Positions 51,882 through 61,152 of a DNA stretch of 64,000 nucleotides are shown one piece after another; position 1 is the stretch's first letter, and every line of letters starts with the position of its first letter. The translations under genes and the position numbers were made by a program. The notes below the pieces were generated by a model. That model was not told the origin of the DNA. It saw nothing but the letters and a program-made list of their open reading frames with translations, and made no database searches. The stretch is from positions 62,001-126,000 of the forward strand of contig NZ_JACCCG010000001.1 of the NCBI RefSeq assembly GCF_013410955.1. The letters are read 5' to 3'. The DNA comes from Microbacterium sp. AK009 (lineage in GTDB: Bacteria > Actinomycetota > Actinomycetes > Actinomycetales > Microbacteriaceae).

Positions 51882-52730
51882 TCAGGGGCGGGCGATCTTC
51901 GTGTAGGAGTCGGGACGACGGTCGCGATAGAACTGCCAGTCGTCGCGCATCTCGCGCACCATCTCCATGTCGAGGTCGCGCACGAGGATCTCCCCCTCGG
52001 TGCCCGAGCCCCGCTCGCCGACGAAGTTGCCCCGCGGGTCGATGACCTGGCTGGTGCCGTAGAAGTCCACGGCCAGCTCGCCGTACTCGTTGTCCTCGCG
52101 TCCCACGCGGTTCGGCTGGAGCACGAAGTACCCGTTCGCGACGGCGGCCGCAGGTCCCTCGACCTCCCAGAGCCGGTTCGACAGGCCGGGCTTGGTGGCA
52201 TTTGGGTTGAAGACCATGTGCGCGTCGTTCAGGCCGAGCTCGCGCCATCCCTCCGGGAAGTGCCGGTCGTAGCAGATGTACATGCCGATCCGACCGACCG
52301 CGGAGTCGAACACCGGGTAACCGAGGTTGCCGGGGCGGAAGTAGAACTTCTCCCAGAACCGGTCGAGGTGGGGAAGGTGGTGCTTCCGGTACTTCCCGAG
52401 GATCGTGCCGTCGGCATCGACCAGCACCGCGGTGTTGTAGTACACCCCGGTCTCCGCCTCCTCGTAGATGGGGAGGACCATCACGGTGCCGAGCTCCTTC
52501 GCGACGGCGGCGAAGCGCTGCACGATCGGGCCGTCGGCGGCTTCGGCGAAGCGGTAGTACTTCTTGTCCTGCGTGATCCCGAAGTAGGGGCCGTAGAACA
52601 GCTCCTGGAAGCAGACCACCTGGGCGCCCTGCGCGGCGGCATCCCGGGCGAAGCCCTCGTGCTTGTCGAGCATCGACTCCTTGTCGCCGGTCCAGGTCGT
52701 CTGTGTGATCGCTGCGCGCACCGTCGTCAT
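51882..52730 (-). CDS. Carbon-nitrogen hydrolase, N-carbamoyl-beta-alanine amidase (beta-ureidopropionase) type
   Basis: 282 residues, ATG at 52730 with GGAG 8 bases upstream. Nitrilase-fold catalytic triad: E43 in FQELFYGPYF, K116 in KYRKHHLPH and C153 in YICYDRHFPEG. The sequence resembles bacterial and plant beta-ureidopropionases, which split N-carbamoyl-beta-alanine into beta-alanine, CO2 and ammonia. It is the first gene of the minus-strand cluster and feeds the aminotransferase at 43566. Hydrolysis of other N-carbamoyl amino acids cannot be excluded. Confidence 0.92.
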   Translation of the reverse strand: MTTVRAAITQTTWTGDKESMLDKHEGFARDAAAQGAQVVCFQELFYGPYFGITQDKKYYRFAEAADGPIVQRFAAVAKELGTVMVLPIYEEAETGVYYNTAVLVDADGTILGKYRKHHLPHLDRFWEKFYFRPGNLGYPVFDSAVGRIGMYICYDRHFPEGWRELGLNDAHMVFNPNATKPGLSNRLWEVEGPAAAVANGYFVLQPNRVGREDNEYGELAVDFYGTSQVIDPRGNFVGERGSGTEGEILVRDLDMEMVREMRDDWQFYRDRRPDSYTKIARP

Positions 52731-52975
52731 CTACGCATCTCCATCCGTGTCGTCCAGTACTTCTTCGTGCTGACGCCGACGGGGACCGGTGTCGGGACCG
52801 TCCGGTGCGTACTCACCCCGTGGACTGATCCTTCTTCCCGGACGTTTCCCGCCGGTTTCGGCCTGTGTCCGGACAGTAAAGCCTCGGCCGCGCGCCCACA
52901 AGAGGCGGTGTCCTCATCGCGGAGATACATCGGAGGACGGATGCCGCGCGGCATCCGCTCCTCTAACGTGAAACG
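52731..52975. promoter_or_regulatory. Divergent control region of the pyrimidine cluster and the two-component system
   Basis: 245 bases without a gene. On plus, TAACGT (52964-52969) lies 6 bases before the kinase GTG at 52976 (leaderless type). A perfect 20-base palindrome built on GGATGCCGCGCGGCATCC covers 52938-52957, across the -35 position. A 10-base palindrome TGTCCGGACA lies at 52866-52875. On minus, GGAG precedes the amidase ATG; I see no convincing -10. Confidence 0.5.
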
Positions 52976-54154
52976 GTGTTCCGCCCGCTCCGTCCCCTTC
53001 AGACCGCGACCGACATCGCGGTGGCGGGCGGCTTCTTCCTGGTCGTCGTCGTCTTCGAGCTGAACGCCGGGATGGGAACGACGGGATCGCCGAACGGACT
53101 GTCGGCGGTCCTCGGGGTCATCGGCTACGTGCTGCTTTTCAGCACGGCACTCGGATTCCGCCGCTTCGCACCCGGGGTGGCGCTGGGGTTGGCCTGGGCC
53201 GGAGCGCTCCTGCAGATGAGCCTCGCGCGCGGACCGAGTCTGGTCGACATCGCCGTGTTCGGCGTGCTCTACACCGCCGCCGCCTACGGGAGCACGCGGG
53301 TGTTCTGGTCGGGCTTCGCGTCGGCGCTGACGGGCGCGGTCGTCATCACGGTCTACCTCTCCCTCGGGCCACTGAGCTCGACTCCCCTCGATCTGTCGGT
53401 CCTTCCCGTGGCTGTCCTGATCCTGGGCGGAGCGACGTTCGCCCTGATGCTCGCCTGGACGACGGGGGCGCTCGTGCGCACCGCTCGGCGCGCGCGGGAG
53501 AACCGCCTCGCCCAGGAGCGGGCCGAGAAGGAGGCGCGGTCGGAGTTCGAGCGGGCGCGCATCGCACGCGACATGCACGACGTCGTGGCGCATTCGCTCG
53601 CGGTGGTCGTCGCCCAGGCCGATGGGGCGCGGTACGCCGCCGCCGCCGATCCGCAGGCGGCGACCGACGCTCTGCAGACCATCTCGTCTACGGCCCGCGC
53701 CGCGCTCGCCGATGTGCGGCTGCTCCTCACGCAGCTGCGCCACAGTCAGGGCGACGGGCCGCAGCCGAGCCTCGCCGACCTCGAGGAGCTGTGGGCGCAG
53801 GTGCGCGCCGCGGGCGTCGACCTGCGCGTCGACATCGACCCCGCCCCGCCGGGCGAGCCGCCGGCATCCGTCCAGATCGCTGTCTACCGCATCCTGCAGG
53901 AGGCGCTCACGAACGCGCTCCGCCACGGGCAGTCGGGCGGCCCCGTCGATGTGCGCCTGTCGTGGGGCGCGGAGCGTGTCGATCTCACCGTACGGAACCC
54001 CGTCGTCGCCGGGTCGTCGGCCCCGGCCCGCACGGGGCACGGGGTGATCGGCATGCGGGAGCGCACACAGCTCGCCGGCGGCGACTTCGCCGCGGCAGAG
54101 GAGTCCGGCGCGTTCGTGGTGCGTGCGTCGATCCCCGTGGAGGCCCTGGCATGA
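52976..54154 (+). CDS. Sensor histidine kinase (HisKA_3/NarL partner type)
   Basis: 392 residues, leaderless-looking GTG. Five or six membrane helices occupy ~10-165 with very short loops, so the sensor is membrane-embedded. A coiled linker RENRLAQERAEKEARSEFERARIARDMHD leads to the phospho-acceptor H201 in the DMHDVVAHSLAVVVAQ box. The ATPase domain has ILQEALTNALRHG (N box) and GHGVIGMRER (G box). It phosphorylates the response regulator at 54288 and probably controls the ABC exporter that follows. Confidence 0.93.
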   Translation: MFRPLRPLQTATDIAVAGGFFLVVVVFELNAGMGTTGSPNGLSAVLGVIGYVLLFSTALGFRRFAPGVALGLAWAGALLQMSLARGPSLVDIAVFGVLYTAAAYGSTRVFWSGFASALTGAVVITVYLSLGPLSSTPLDLSVLPVAVLILGGATFALMLAWTTGALVRTARRARENRLAQERAEKEARSEFERARIARDMHDVVAHSLAVVVAQADGARYAAAADPQAATDALQTISSTARAALADVRLLLTQLRHSQGDGPQPSLADLEELWAQVRAAGVDLRVDIDPAPPGEPPASVQIAVYRILQEALTNALRHGQSGGPVDVRLSWGAERVDLTVRNPVVAGSSAPARTGHGVIGMRERTQLAGGDFAAAEESGAFVVRASIPVEALA

Positions 54155-54291
54155 CCCCCTCGTGGCTGCGCGCCTTTGCGCTGTGTACAACCGCGGGTCT
54201 TGCGGCCGGCACCCCGGGGGGCGTCACCACCGTGCGGCGTGTCGCCGCGGCGCCCCGCCGTTGCGCGCGCATCGAGGGAGGACGACGATGA
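54151..54291 (+). CDS. Possible 46-residue ORF bridging kinase and regulator
   Basis: ATG at 54151 overlaps the kinase stop as ATGA, and its own TGA (54289-54291) overlaps the regulator ATG, so it fills the 133-base gap exactly. The product starts MTPSWLRAFALCTTAGLAAG and is basic, with no recognised motif. The geometry suggests translational coupling; chance is possible in GC-rich DNA. Confidence 0.3.
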   Translation: MTPSWLRAFALCTTAGLAAGTPGGVTTVRRVAAAPRRCARIEGGRR

Positions 54292-54926
54292 TCCGCGTGG
54301 TGCTGGTCGACGACCAGGCGCTCTTCCGCGCGGGGATTCGCATGGTGGTCGACTCTCAGCCCGACCTCGAGGTCGTCGGCGAGGCCGCCGACGGACGCGA
54401 GGCGCTGGCGGTGGTGCGGGCGGTGCGGCCCGACGTGGTGCTGATGGACATCCGGATGCCGGTGATGGACGGCCTCGCCGCCACCGCCGAGCTGCTGCGC
54501 GACCCCGAGCCGCCGCGCGTGGTCATGCTGACGACGTTCGACCTCGACGAGGCGGCGGCGCGGGCGATCCGCGGGGGCGCGAGCGGATTCCTGCTGAAGG
54601 ACGCCGATCCGGAGTTCCTCCTGGCAGCGATCCGCACCGTCCACGCGGGGTCGGCGGTGATCGCGGCGTCGGCGACCCGTGATCTGTTCGCCCGATTCGC
54701 CGACGCCGCGCCGCGCCCCGTTCCCCCCGCCTACGGCGAGCTCACCGAGCGCGAGCGCGAGATCTTCGCCCTCGCCGCGCGGGGGCTCTCCAACGCCGAG
54801 ATCGCGGCGCGGGAGTACCTCTCGGAGGCCACGGTCAAGACGCACATCAGCCGCATCCTGACCAAGCTCGCGCTGCGCGATCGCGTGCAACTGGTGGTCT
54901 TCGCTTTCGAGCACGGCCTGGCCTGA
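54288..54926 (+). CDS. Response regulator, NarL/LuxR family
   Basis: 212 residues, ATG at 54288 with GGGAGG 7 bases upstream. Receiver domain 1-120: acidic pair VDDQ (8-9), phospho-acceptor D54 in VLMDIRMPVMDG, Thr in MLTTFDLDEAAA and Lys in GFLLKDADPE. The LuxR-type helix-turn-helix is at ~148-205, with LTEREREIFALAARGLSNAEIAAREYLSEATVKTHISRIL. Partner of the kinase just upstream. The ABC/FtsX operon 210 bases downstream is a likely target. Confidence 0.95.
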   Translation: MIRVVLVDDQALFRAGIRMVVDSQPDLEVVGEAADGREALAVVRAVRPDVVLMDIRMPVMDGLAATAELLRDPEPPRVVMLTTFDLDEAAARAIRGGASGFLLKDADPEFLLAAIRTVHAGSAVIAASATRDLFARFADAAPRPVPPAYGELTEREREIFALAARGLSNAEIAAREYLSEATVKTHISRILTKLALRDRVQLVVFAFEHGLA

Positions 54927-54967
54927 GGCCGCACCGCGTCGACACGTGGAGCGTCTCGTCTTCGCTC

Positions 54968-55014
54968 CTCGCTCAACGACCGGGGCGGGGCGTTATGCCC
55001 GGTCGTTGAGCGAG
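54968..55014. repeat. Inverted repeat after the response regulator, likely terminator-like palindrome
   Basis: Perfect 17-base arms (54968-54984 and 54998-55014) with a 13-base loop. An imperfect extension pairs the GTCTCGTC region near 54953 with GAGTCGAAAC near 55021. The right arm contains GGTCGTTGAGCGAG, a word I associate with dispersed palindromes of Microbacteriaceae. Confidence 0.75.
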
Positions 55015-55123
55015 CGCAGCGAGTCGAAACGCCCCGCGCCCGGCCCGTCCGGCCGCCCCGCGTCATCCCTCCGATGTACACGGATCGGTCCCGCGGCCGA
55101 CGCGCCCGCACCCCGGCGATTCC

Positions 55124-55135
55124 TAGCGTCGAGGC
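55124..55135 (+). promoter_or_regulatory. Leaderless-type -10 box of the ABC exporter operon
   Basis: TAGCGT at 55124-55129, then CGAGGC, then ATG at 55136. No Shine-Dalgarno sequence and no clear -35. Confidence 0.5.
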
Positions 55136-55917
<782 letters not shown>

Positions 55918-55921
<4 letters not shown>

Positions 55922-57387
55922 GCGCGGTCGCCCTGGCAGAGCGAACAGATCGGATGCCACGCACCGCAGCCCCGCGATGGCTGTTCCTGCGCGAGCGCGG
56001 CATGGGCGCGAGCATCCTCGTCGCGGCGATCTCGAGCGCGTTCGGTGTGCTCCTCGTGTCGGTCACCGGCTACCTCGCGGCGATCCTCCGCGCCGATCCC
56101 TACATCGGCGACAGCGGGACGCTGGCGTTCGTGCTGAGCTTCCTCACCGTCATCCTCGTCGGCGTCGCGGTCTACGTCGCCGGGATCGTCACCGCGAACA
56201 CGTTCGCCACCGTCATCGCCGGGCGCACCGGGCAGATCGCCCTCATGCGCCTCATCGGCGCCTCGGCGCGCGCGCAGCGCCAGGAGGTCGCCCGGCAGGG
56301 GCTCATCGTCGGCGTCATCGGGGCGCTCGCCGGTCTCGTCGCCGGCACCGGCGTCGCCGCGCTCGGCGTGGTCGTCGGCACCGAGCTGCTCGGGCTCGAC
56401 GGCGTCTCGTACGGTGTCGTCACCGGAGAACTTCTCGTGCCCGCGGCGATCGTCGCGCTCACGACGTGGGTTGCGGCGTGGGCCGGATCTCGACGGGTGC
56501 TGACCGTCACGCCCATGCAGGCGCTCGGGGGCGCCGTGGAGGCCACGCGCGAAGACGTCGTCCGTCGCACCGGACGCAATGTGGCCGCCGTCGTGCTCTT
56601 CTCGGTCGGCGGTGCACTCCTCGCCGCGGGCATCGCGCTCGGGCTGGTCACTCCGCTCGGTGTCGCCATCGCGTTCATCGGCGGCATCTTCTCCTTCACC
56701 GGCATCGCACTCGGCGCGACCCTTCTCATGCCCCCGGTGCTGCGGCTGATCGGTCGGCTCTTCGGAGGGTCGGCGACCGCGCGGCTGGCTGCCGAAAACG
56801 CACTCCGCTACCCCGAGCGGTCGAGTCGCATGGCGATCGGGGTGGTGATGGGCGTCACCCTCGTGACGATGTTCGCCGTCGCGATCGAGTCGACCAAGGC
56901 CGTGCTCACCGCGTCGGCCGGCGGCGAGCTTCCCGACGAGATGGCAGCGGTGATCGACACCTTCGCCGCGGTGATGATGGTGCTCGTCGCGATCTCGGCG
57001 GTGATCGCCGCCGTGGGCCTGGTCAACCTCCTCACCCTGGGCGTCGTGCAGCGCCGTCGCGAGCTCGGACTGCTCCGCGCCCTCGGACTCACCGCCCCCC
57101 AGGTGCGGCGGGTCGTGCTGCTCGAGGCGGCGCACCTCACCATCGCCGCGCTCGCGACGGGTCTGGTCCTGGGTGTGGTCTACGGGTGGGCGGGCGCGCA
57201 GTCGCTGCTCGGGTCGGTCCCGGGCGACCCGAGCCTTCCGCCAGGGCCGACGTTCGTCTGGCCCGCCGTGCCGCTCGTCCCGGTGCTCGTCGTGGTCGCC
57301 GCGACCGCGGTGCTCACTCTCATCGCGGCGGTGGTGCCGACGCGCCTTGCGACCCGGGTCGCGCCCGTGGAGGCGCTCGCCGAGTGA
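55918..57387 (+). CDS. ABC exporter permease, FtsX-like
   Basis: 489 residues, ATG overlapping the ATPase stop as ATGA. About ten hydrophobic segments: 31-56, 68-95, 130-165, 175-200, 215-280, then after a linker 295-320, 355-385 and 425-480. [25 protein letters not shown] and [26 protein letters not shown] are the two FtsX-type coupling regions. Extracytoplasmic loops are small, unlike MacB, so it is closer to the simple YtrF/BceB-like exporters. Substrate unknown. Confidence 0.9.
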
Positions 57388-57410
57388 CGCGCGCGGGCGG
57401 CGGGTGCGCG

Positions 57411-57503
57411 GGCGAGTGCGTGCGCGGGTGGGCCGGCGAGTGCGTGCGCGGGTGCGCCGGCGAGTGCGCTGCCGTGCTGGGCGGCTGCGCTGCCGTGCTC
57501 GGC
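57411..57503 (+). repeat. 24-bp tandem repeat, three full units and a degenerate fourth
   Basis: Units at 57411-57434, 57435-57458 and 57459-57482 plus a 21-base variant at 57483-57503. From GTG 57384, which overlaps the permease stop as GTGA, the frame reads 8-residue Cys repeats ([24 protein letters not shown]). It stays open to 57800, running antisense to the next gene, so real translation is uncertain. Confidence 0.7.
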
Positions 57504-57535
57504 GCCTGCGCGGGTGGGCTCACCGGCGGACCGGA

Positions 57536-57594
57536 GGAGATCGACACACCGGAGGACGCGCCGCGGCGCAGCCGCCTCCCTCGTGTCGATCTCC
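57536..57594. terminator. Imperfect hairpin between convergent genes
   Basis: 12-base perfect arms (57536-57547 and 57583-57594) with further pairing inside (GGAGG with CCTCC). It lies between the permease and the convergent SRPBCC gene. No U-tract, so it is a terminator only in the sense of a GC-rich palindrome. Confidence 0.45.
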
Positions 57595-57663
57595 TTCCGT
57601 GTGTCGCCGAGCGGGCGGCCTCGTCCGCGTCAGTGCCGCATCCGCGTCGGCCGATGACGAACG

Positions 57664-58182
57664 TCAGTCCGCGGGCGCCTCGTCAGCGGGCGGCGCGTCG
57701 TGCGCCCACGTCGGTGCGAGCGCCCGGATGCGCGCTGCGCGCCACTGCCAGGCCGCCCACAGCCCCGGCCAGAGCACCGGCGCGGCCGCCCCGCCGATGA
57801 CGAGGCGGTCGCGCCACAGGGTCTTCGCCGGGTCGCCCGGCGCGGGGGAGACCGCCATCTGGTGGTCCCAGACGTCGAGGGCCGCGAGCGGCCCGGAGAT
57901 CGGGATGCCGCTGTCGCGGAAGATGCGGATCGGCCCGTCCGGGCCCTGCACCGTGCGATCGCTCGCGTGGATGATCTGCCGGCCGAGCGACACCCGGCCG
58001 CCGAGGCTCATCTCGACCCCGACCTCGGCTCCCGGCTCCCAGGCGGTCGGCAGCGCGTCGGGTTCGAGGGGCGCCAGCTGCACGAGCGGGCCGTACAGTT
58101 CCGCGACCGCGCGCGGGGAGTGCAGCGCCCGCCACGCGGCATCCGCATCGCAGTCGATGACGAGCTTCAGCATGATCCGCAT
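57664..58182 (-). CDS. SRPBCC (START-like) family protein
   Basis: 172 residues from ATG at 58182; ATG at 58173 (MLKLVIDCDADAAWRAL) is a natural alternative start. The pattern KLVIDCDADAAWRALHSPRAVAELYGPLV, a Trp-rich middle and the C-terminal helix LWPGLWAAWQWRAARIRALAP fit the SRPBCC helix-grip fold, which binds hydrophobic ligands. No catalytic motif is known. It is divergent from the ComB-like gene. Confidence 0.75.
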   Translation of the reverse strand: MRIMLKLVIDCDADAAWRALHSPRAVAELYGPLVQLAPLEPDALPTAWEPGAEVGVEMSLGGRVSLGRQIIHASDRTVQGPDGPIRIFRDSGIPISGPLAALDVWDHQMAVSPAPGDPAKTLWRDRLVIGGAAAPVLWPGLWAAWQWRAARIRALAPTWAHDAPPADEAPAD

Positions 58183-58222
58183 GTGCCCACTCTGTCATTC
58201 CGCGCCGCCCGGCCCGCCCGTT

Positions 58223-58234
58223 TAGGCTGACGGA
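58223..58234 (+). promoter_or_regulatory. Leaderless-type -10 box of the ComB-like gene
   Basis: TAGGCT at 58223-58228, then GACGGA, then ATG at 58235. Confidence 0.5.
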
Positions 58235-58924
58235 ATGCCCTCGCCCTTCGATCAGTCCCGCTATCAGGTGCGTCTGGACTGGGGGCTCGACGCCCTCGCA
58301 CGCCTCGCGCCCGCCGACATCGTGGTCGTCGTCGACGTGCTCCGCTTCTCCAGCACCGCGATCGACGTCGTCGACCGGGGCGAGGAGATGATGCTGGATG
58401 ACACCGCCTTCGCCGTGTCACTGAACGGCGCCCGCGTCGCCGCTGCCGCCGCTGCCGCCGCCGCCGGCGCGGGCCCCGTCCCTTCCGGCCCTCACGCGGT
58501 CGAGGACGAACCCGCGGGTCCGATCGTCCTCCTCGCGGGACTGCGCAACGCCTCGGCCGTCGCCCAGGCGATCGCCGATGAGCAGGAGCGCCGCGGCCGC
58601 CGCACCTCGATCTCGATCATCCCCGCCGGCGAGCTCGGTCACGGCGGCGCCCCGCTGCGCTTCGCCGTCGAGGATCTCCTCGGCGCCGGCGCCGTGATCG
58701 ACGCCCTCACCACCCGGGGGATCGACCACTCCTCGCCCGAAGCCGCCACGGCGGGGGAAGCGTTCCGCGGTCTTCGCGGCGCCGTCCGTCACCTGCTGAC
58801 CGCGAGCGGGTCCGGTCAGGAACTCATCGAGAAAGACCTGCGGCCCGACGTCGTCCGCGCCGCCGAGGTCGACGCCTCAGACGCCGTGCCGATCGTGCGC
58901 GGGGACCGCATCACCCGGCTCTGA
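58235..58924 (+). CDS. 2-phosphosulfolactate phosphatase (ComB) family protein
   Basis: 229 residues, leaderless-looking ATG. QVRLDWGLDALARLAPADIVVVVDVLRFSSTAID is the ComB start with the metal-binding Asp. SISIIPAGELGHGGAPLRFAVEDLLGAGAVIDAL and HLLTASGSGQELIEKDLRPDV are also typical. In methanogens ComB removes phosphate from phosphosulfolactate in coenzyme M synthesis. Many bacteria lacking that pathway keep the gene, so the true substrate here is unknown. The last 48 bases overlap the convergent SprT-like gene. Confidence 0.85.
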   Translation: MPSPFDQSRYQVRLDWGLDALARLAPADIVVVVDVLRFSSTAIDVVDRGEEMMLDDTAFAVSLNGARVAAAAAAAAAGAGPVPSGPHAVEDEPAGPIVLLAGLRNASAVAQAIADEQERRGRRTSISIIPAGELGHGGAPLRFAVEDLLGAGAVIDALTTRGIDHSSPEAATAGEAFRGLRGAVRHLLTASGSGQELIEKDLRPDVVRAAEVDASDAVPIVRGDRITRL

Positions 58925-59431
58925 CCGGCCCGGAGCGGCATCCGGTCGCGGTGTCATCGCGGCCAACCGCGTCGCGGCTGAGATCTCGCGCCGCGTCCAG
59001 GTGAACAGATGGCGACGGTCGAATCGCGGCGCGCAGGCGACGCACGACGTCGCCCGCGGCGGACGGCGATGCCGGTAGGCGGTGTGCCCGGCGGGGCACA
59101 CCCCCACCCACGGCGCGAGTTCGACAGCCGTCTCGCCGTCGTGGGTGGTGCCCCCGACGTAGCCCAGCTCCCGCGCGATGCGCTTCCACTCGGCACCGTG
59201 TCCGGCGGCCGGCCCGGCGAGGGCGTGGGCGACCTCGTGCAGGAGCGTCTGGTGATTGGTGTCGTCGTCGTACCGCGCCGACAGGTAGCGCGAGACGCTG
59301 ATGCGCCTGCGGCGGAAGTCGCACAGGCCCGCGCGCCGCTTGGCGTTGTCGAAGCCGAAGGTCCAGGAGGGGTCGAGGTGCCGGCGGATCAGAGCGTTCG
59401 CCCAGACGCGCACACGTTCAGGTTCTGTCAT
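58877..59431 (-). CDS. SprT-like zinc metalloprotease domain protein
   Basis: 184 residues, ATG at 59431 after TAACCT and 6 bases (leaderless type, -10 at 59443-59438). The zinc motif H65-E-V-A-H69 in TLLHEVAHALAG and a third ligand H78 in AGHGAEWKR are present. A likely C-terminal zinc ribbon includes VCPAGH and SCVAC. SprT/SPRTN relatives cleave DNA-protein crosslinks or are of unknown function. Its 3' end reads through the end of the ComB-like gene on the other strand. Confidence 0.85.
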   Translation of the reverse strand: MTEPERVRVWANALIRRHLDPSWTFGFDNAKRRAGLCDFRRRRISVSRYLSARYDDDTNHQTLLHEVAHALAGPAAGHGAEWKRIARELGYVGGTTHDGETAVELAPWVGVCPAGHTAYRHRRPPRATSCVACAPRFDRRHLFTWTRREISAATRLAAMTPRPDAAPGRSEPGDAVPAHDRHGV

Positions 59432-59460
59432 GCCGTGAGGTTAGAACGTACCTACGACAC

Positions 59461-59988
59461 TCAGCTCGCGACCGACGTCCGCATGCGCCGCCGCTCGGAG
59501 GCGTCGATGGCCAGCAGCGTCGATTCGAGCTGCTCGTCGGGAGCGCCCGACTCCTGCCGGAGGAACAGTGCGCGCTTGAAGTCGGTGCGCGCGGCGTCGT
59601 AATCCTCGCCGTCGTAACGGGTCTTGCCGCGGTGCTGGTAGGCGAAGGCGGCGATGCCCGACCAGCCCTGGCCGTCGGCCTCCTCGGCGCAGGCGGTGAG
59701 CTCCTGGTCGGCGGCGGCGAGCTGTCCGCGCACCTGCAGCACGGTGGCGTGGAGGATCCGGGCACGCAGCAGATCCTTGCGCGTCCCCGCCATCCGGGCC
59801 ACGCGCACCGACTGCTCCGAGAGCACCAGCGCGTCGTCGAGTCGATCGAGGACCTTCAGCAGCCACACCCGCTCGAGCAGGGCCGGCAGACTCCGCTGCT
59901 CGCCGATCTCATCCAGGCGCCCCTCGCAACGGACAGGGTCGACCTGCTCCCGCAGAGTGTCGGGGTCGTATCCCAGGATGTAGCTCAT
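59461..59988 (-). CDS. Tetratricopeptide-like helical repeat protein
   Basis: 175 residues, ATG with GGAAGGAG upstream. After a short N-terminal part, helix pairs such as ERVWLLKVLDRLDDALVLSEQSVRVARMAG, RARILHATVLQVRGQLAAADQELTACAEEA and AFAYQHRGKTRYDGEDYDAARTDFKRALFLR follow the TPR pattern. It probably mediates protein contacts. No membrane segment, no partner identified. It lies 29 bases upstream of the SprT-like gene on the same strand, although that gene has its own promoter-like box. Confidence 0.75.
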   Translation of the reverse strand: MSYILGYDPDTLREQVDPVRCEGRLDEIGEQRSLPALLERVWLLKVLDRLDDALVLSEQSVRVARMAGTRKDLLRARILHATVLQVRGQLAAADQELTACAEEADGQGWSGIAAFAYQHRGKTRYDGEDYDAARTDFKRALFLRQESGAPDEQLESTLLAIDASERRRMRTSVAS

Positions 59989-60097
59989 GATCGACTCCTT
60001 CCGCGCTCGAGGGTCCCGCGCCCACGCTCCACCAGTCTGCGCGACAGCGGTGCCGGCGTCGGCGTGGCACGCCGCAGGGCGGCATCCGGATCAGGAT

Positions 60098-60961
60098 TCA
60101 TCGTTCGAAGACGGATGCCGCGGGCTTGGGCGACGGCGTGGAGTCGGCGTCGGTCGCGATGCGCGCTCCGCGCGCGAACTCCACGACCTCCTCGCCCTCG
60201 GCCACCTTTGCGGGGTGGGGGCCTGCGGCCATCAGTCGCGGCAGCCACTGGGTGGGGAGGGGCGAGGGGGAGGCGGCGACGACGAGGTTGCCGAACCGGC
60301 GACCCTTCAGCGTCTGCACCTCGGCCAGCACGATGACGTGGGGGAGCACCTCGCGCACCGTCGCCACCTGACGACGGGCGAAGGCGAGCCCCGCGCCGTC
60401 GGCGACGTTGACCAGCAGCACGCCGCCGGGGGCGAGCAGGGCGGCGGCTTCGCGGTAGAACTCCACCGTGGTCAGGTGCGCCGGGGTCTGCGCTCCCGCA
60501 TACACGTCGGAGACGAGCACGTCGACCGCGCCGACCAGGGCGCGCGGCAGTCGCGCCAGCCCGATCCGCGCATCGCCGATGCGCATCCGGATCGCCGCGC
60601 CGCGCGGAAGGGGCAGGTGCTCGCGCACGAGGTCGACGAGCGGCTGCTCGAGTTCGATGACCTGCTGGCGCGAGCCCGGCCGGGTCGCCTCGATGTAGCG
60701 CGGCACCGTCAGGGCGCCGGCGCCGAGGTGGACGGCGGTGAGGGGCTGGCCGGGAAGCTTCAGCCGGTCGATCACCGCGGCCATGCGCGACACGTACTCG
60801 AAGTGCAGATGCGTCGGGTCGTCGAGGTCCACGTGCGACTGCGGGGTGCCGTCGACGATGAGCTCCCAGCCGGTGTCGTACTCCGACGGCGCGATCGTCG
60901 CGAGCGTCCCGTCACCCAGCCGCGCCGACGGGCGCACCTGTTCGACCCGAGCGCGCGCCAT
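60098..60961 (-). CDS. Spermidine synthase-like methyltransferase-fold protein
   Basis: 287 residues, ATG after TAGCGT (60973-60968) and 6 bases, so probably leaderless. HLGAGALTVPRYIEATRPGSRQQVIELEQPLVDLVREHL is the nucleotide-binding loop with its acidic residue. RIGDARIGLARLP, DVLVSDVYAGAQTPAHLTT and GGVLLVNVADG complete the Rossmann fold of spermidine synthases. Many actinobacterial members are not true polyamine synthases, and the classical D-x-A-Y-aminopropyl site (DVYAG here) is altered. Substrate uncertain. Confidence 0.8.
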   Translation of the reverse strand: MARARVEQVRPSARLGDGTLATIAPSEYDTGWELIVDGTPQSHVDLDDPTHLHFEYVSRMAAVIDRLKLPGQPLTAVHLGAGALTVPRYIEATRPGSRQQVIELEQPLVDLVREHLPLPRGAAIRMRIGDARIGLARLPRALVGAVDVLVSDVYAGAQTPAHLTTVEFYREAAALLAPGGVLLVNVADGAGLAFARRQVATVREVLPHVIVLAEVQTLKGRRFGNLVVAASPSPLPTQWLPRLMAAGPHPAKVAEGEEVVEFARGARIATDADSTPSPKPAASVFER

Positions 60962-60967
60962 GGCTCA

Positions 60968-60973
60968 ACGCTA
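60968..60973 (-). promoter_or_regulatory. Leaderless-type -10 box of the spermidine-synthase-like gene
   Basis: TAGCGT on the minus strand followed by TGAGCC and the ATG at 60961. It lies in a 191-base divergent gap. On the plus side I see no convincing promoter for the binding-protein gene, only AAGGAAGG before its start. Confidence 0.5.
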
Positions 60974-61152
60974 GTCCGCGGCATCCGTCCCCTGCGCCTG
61001 CGCCGCCGAAACAGAATCGCAACCTCACCGTGACCATCCGCACGACGGCGCGCGGGTACGGTCGAGGGATCACACTCCGTGGGCCGGTGCTGTCACACGC
61101 TTCGCTGCGCTCGCGACCCGAAAGGGATCTCAAAAGGAAGGTGCAGTACACG

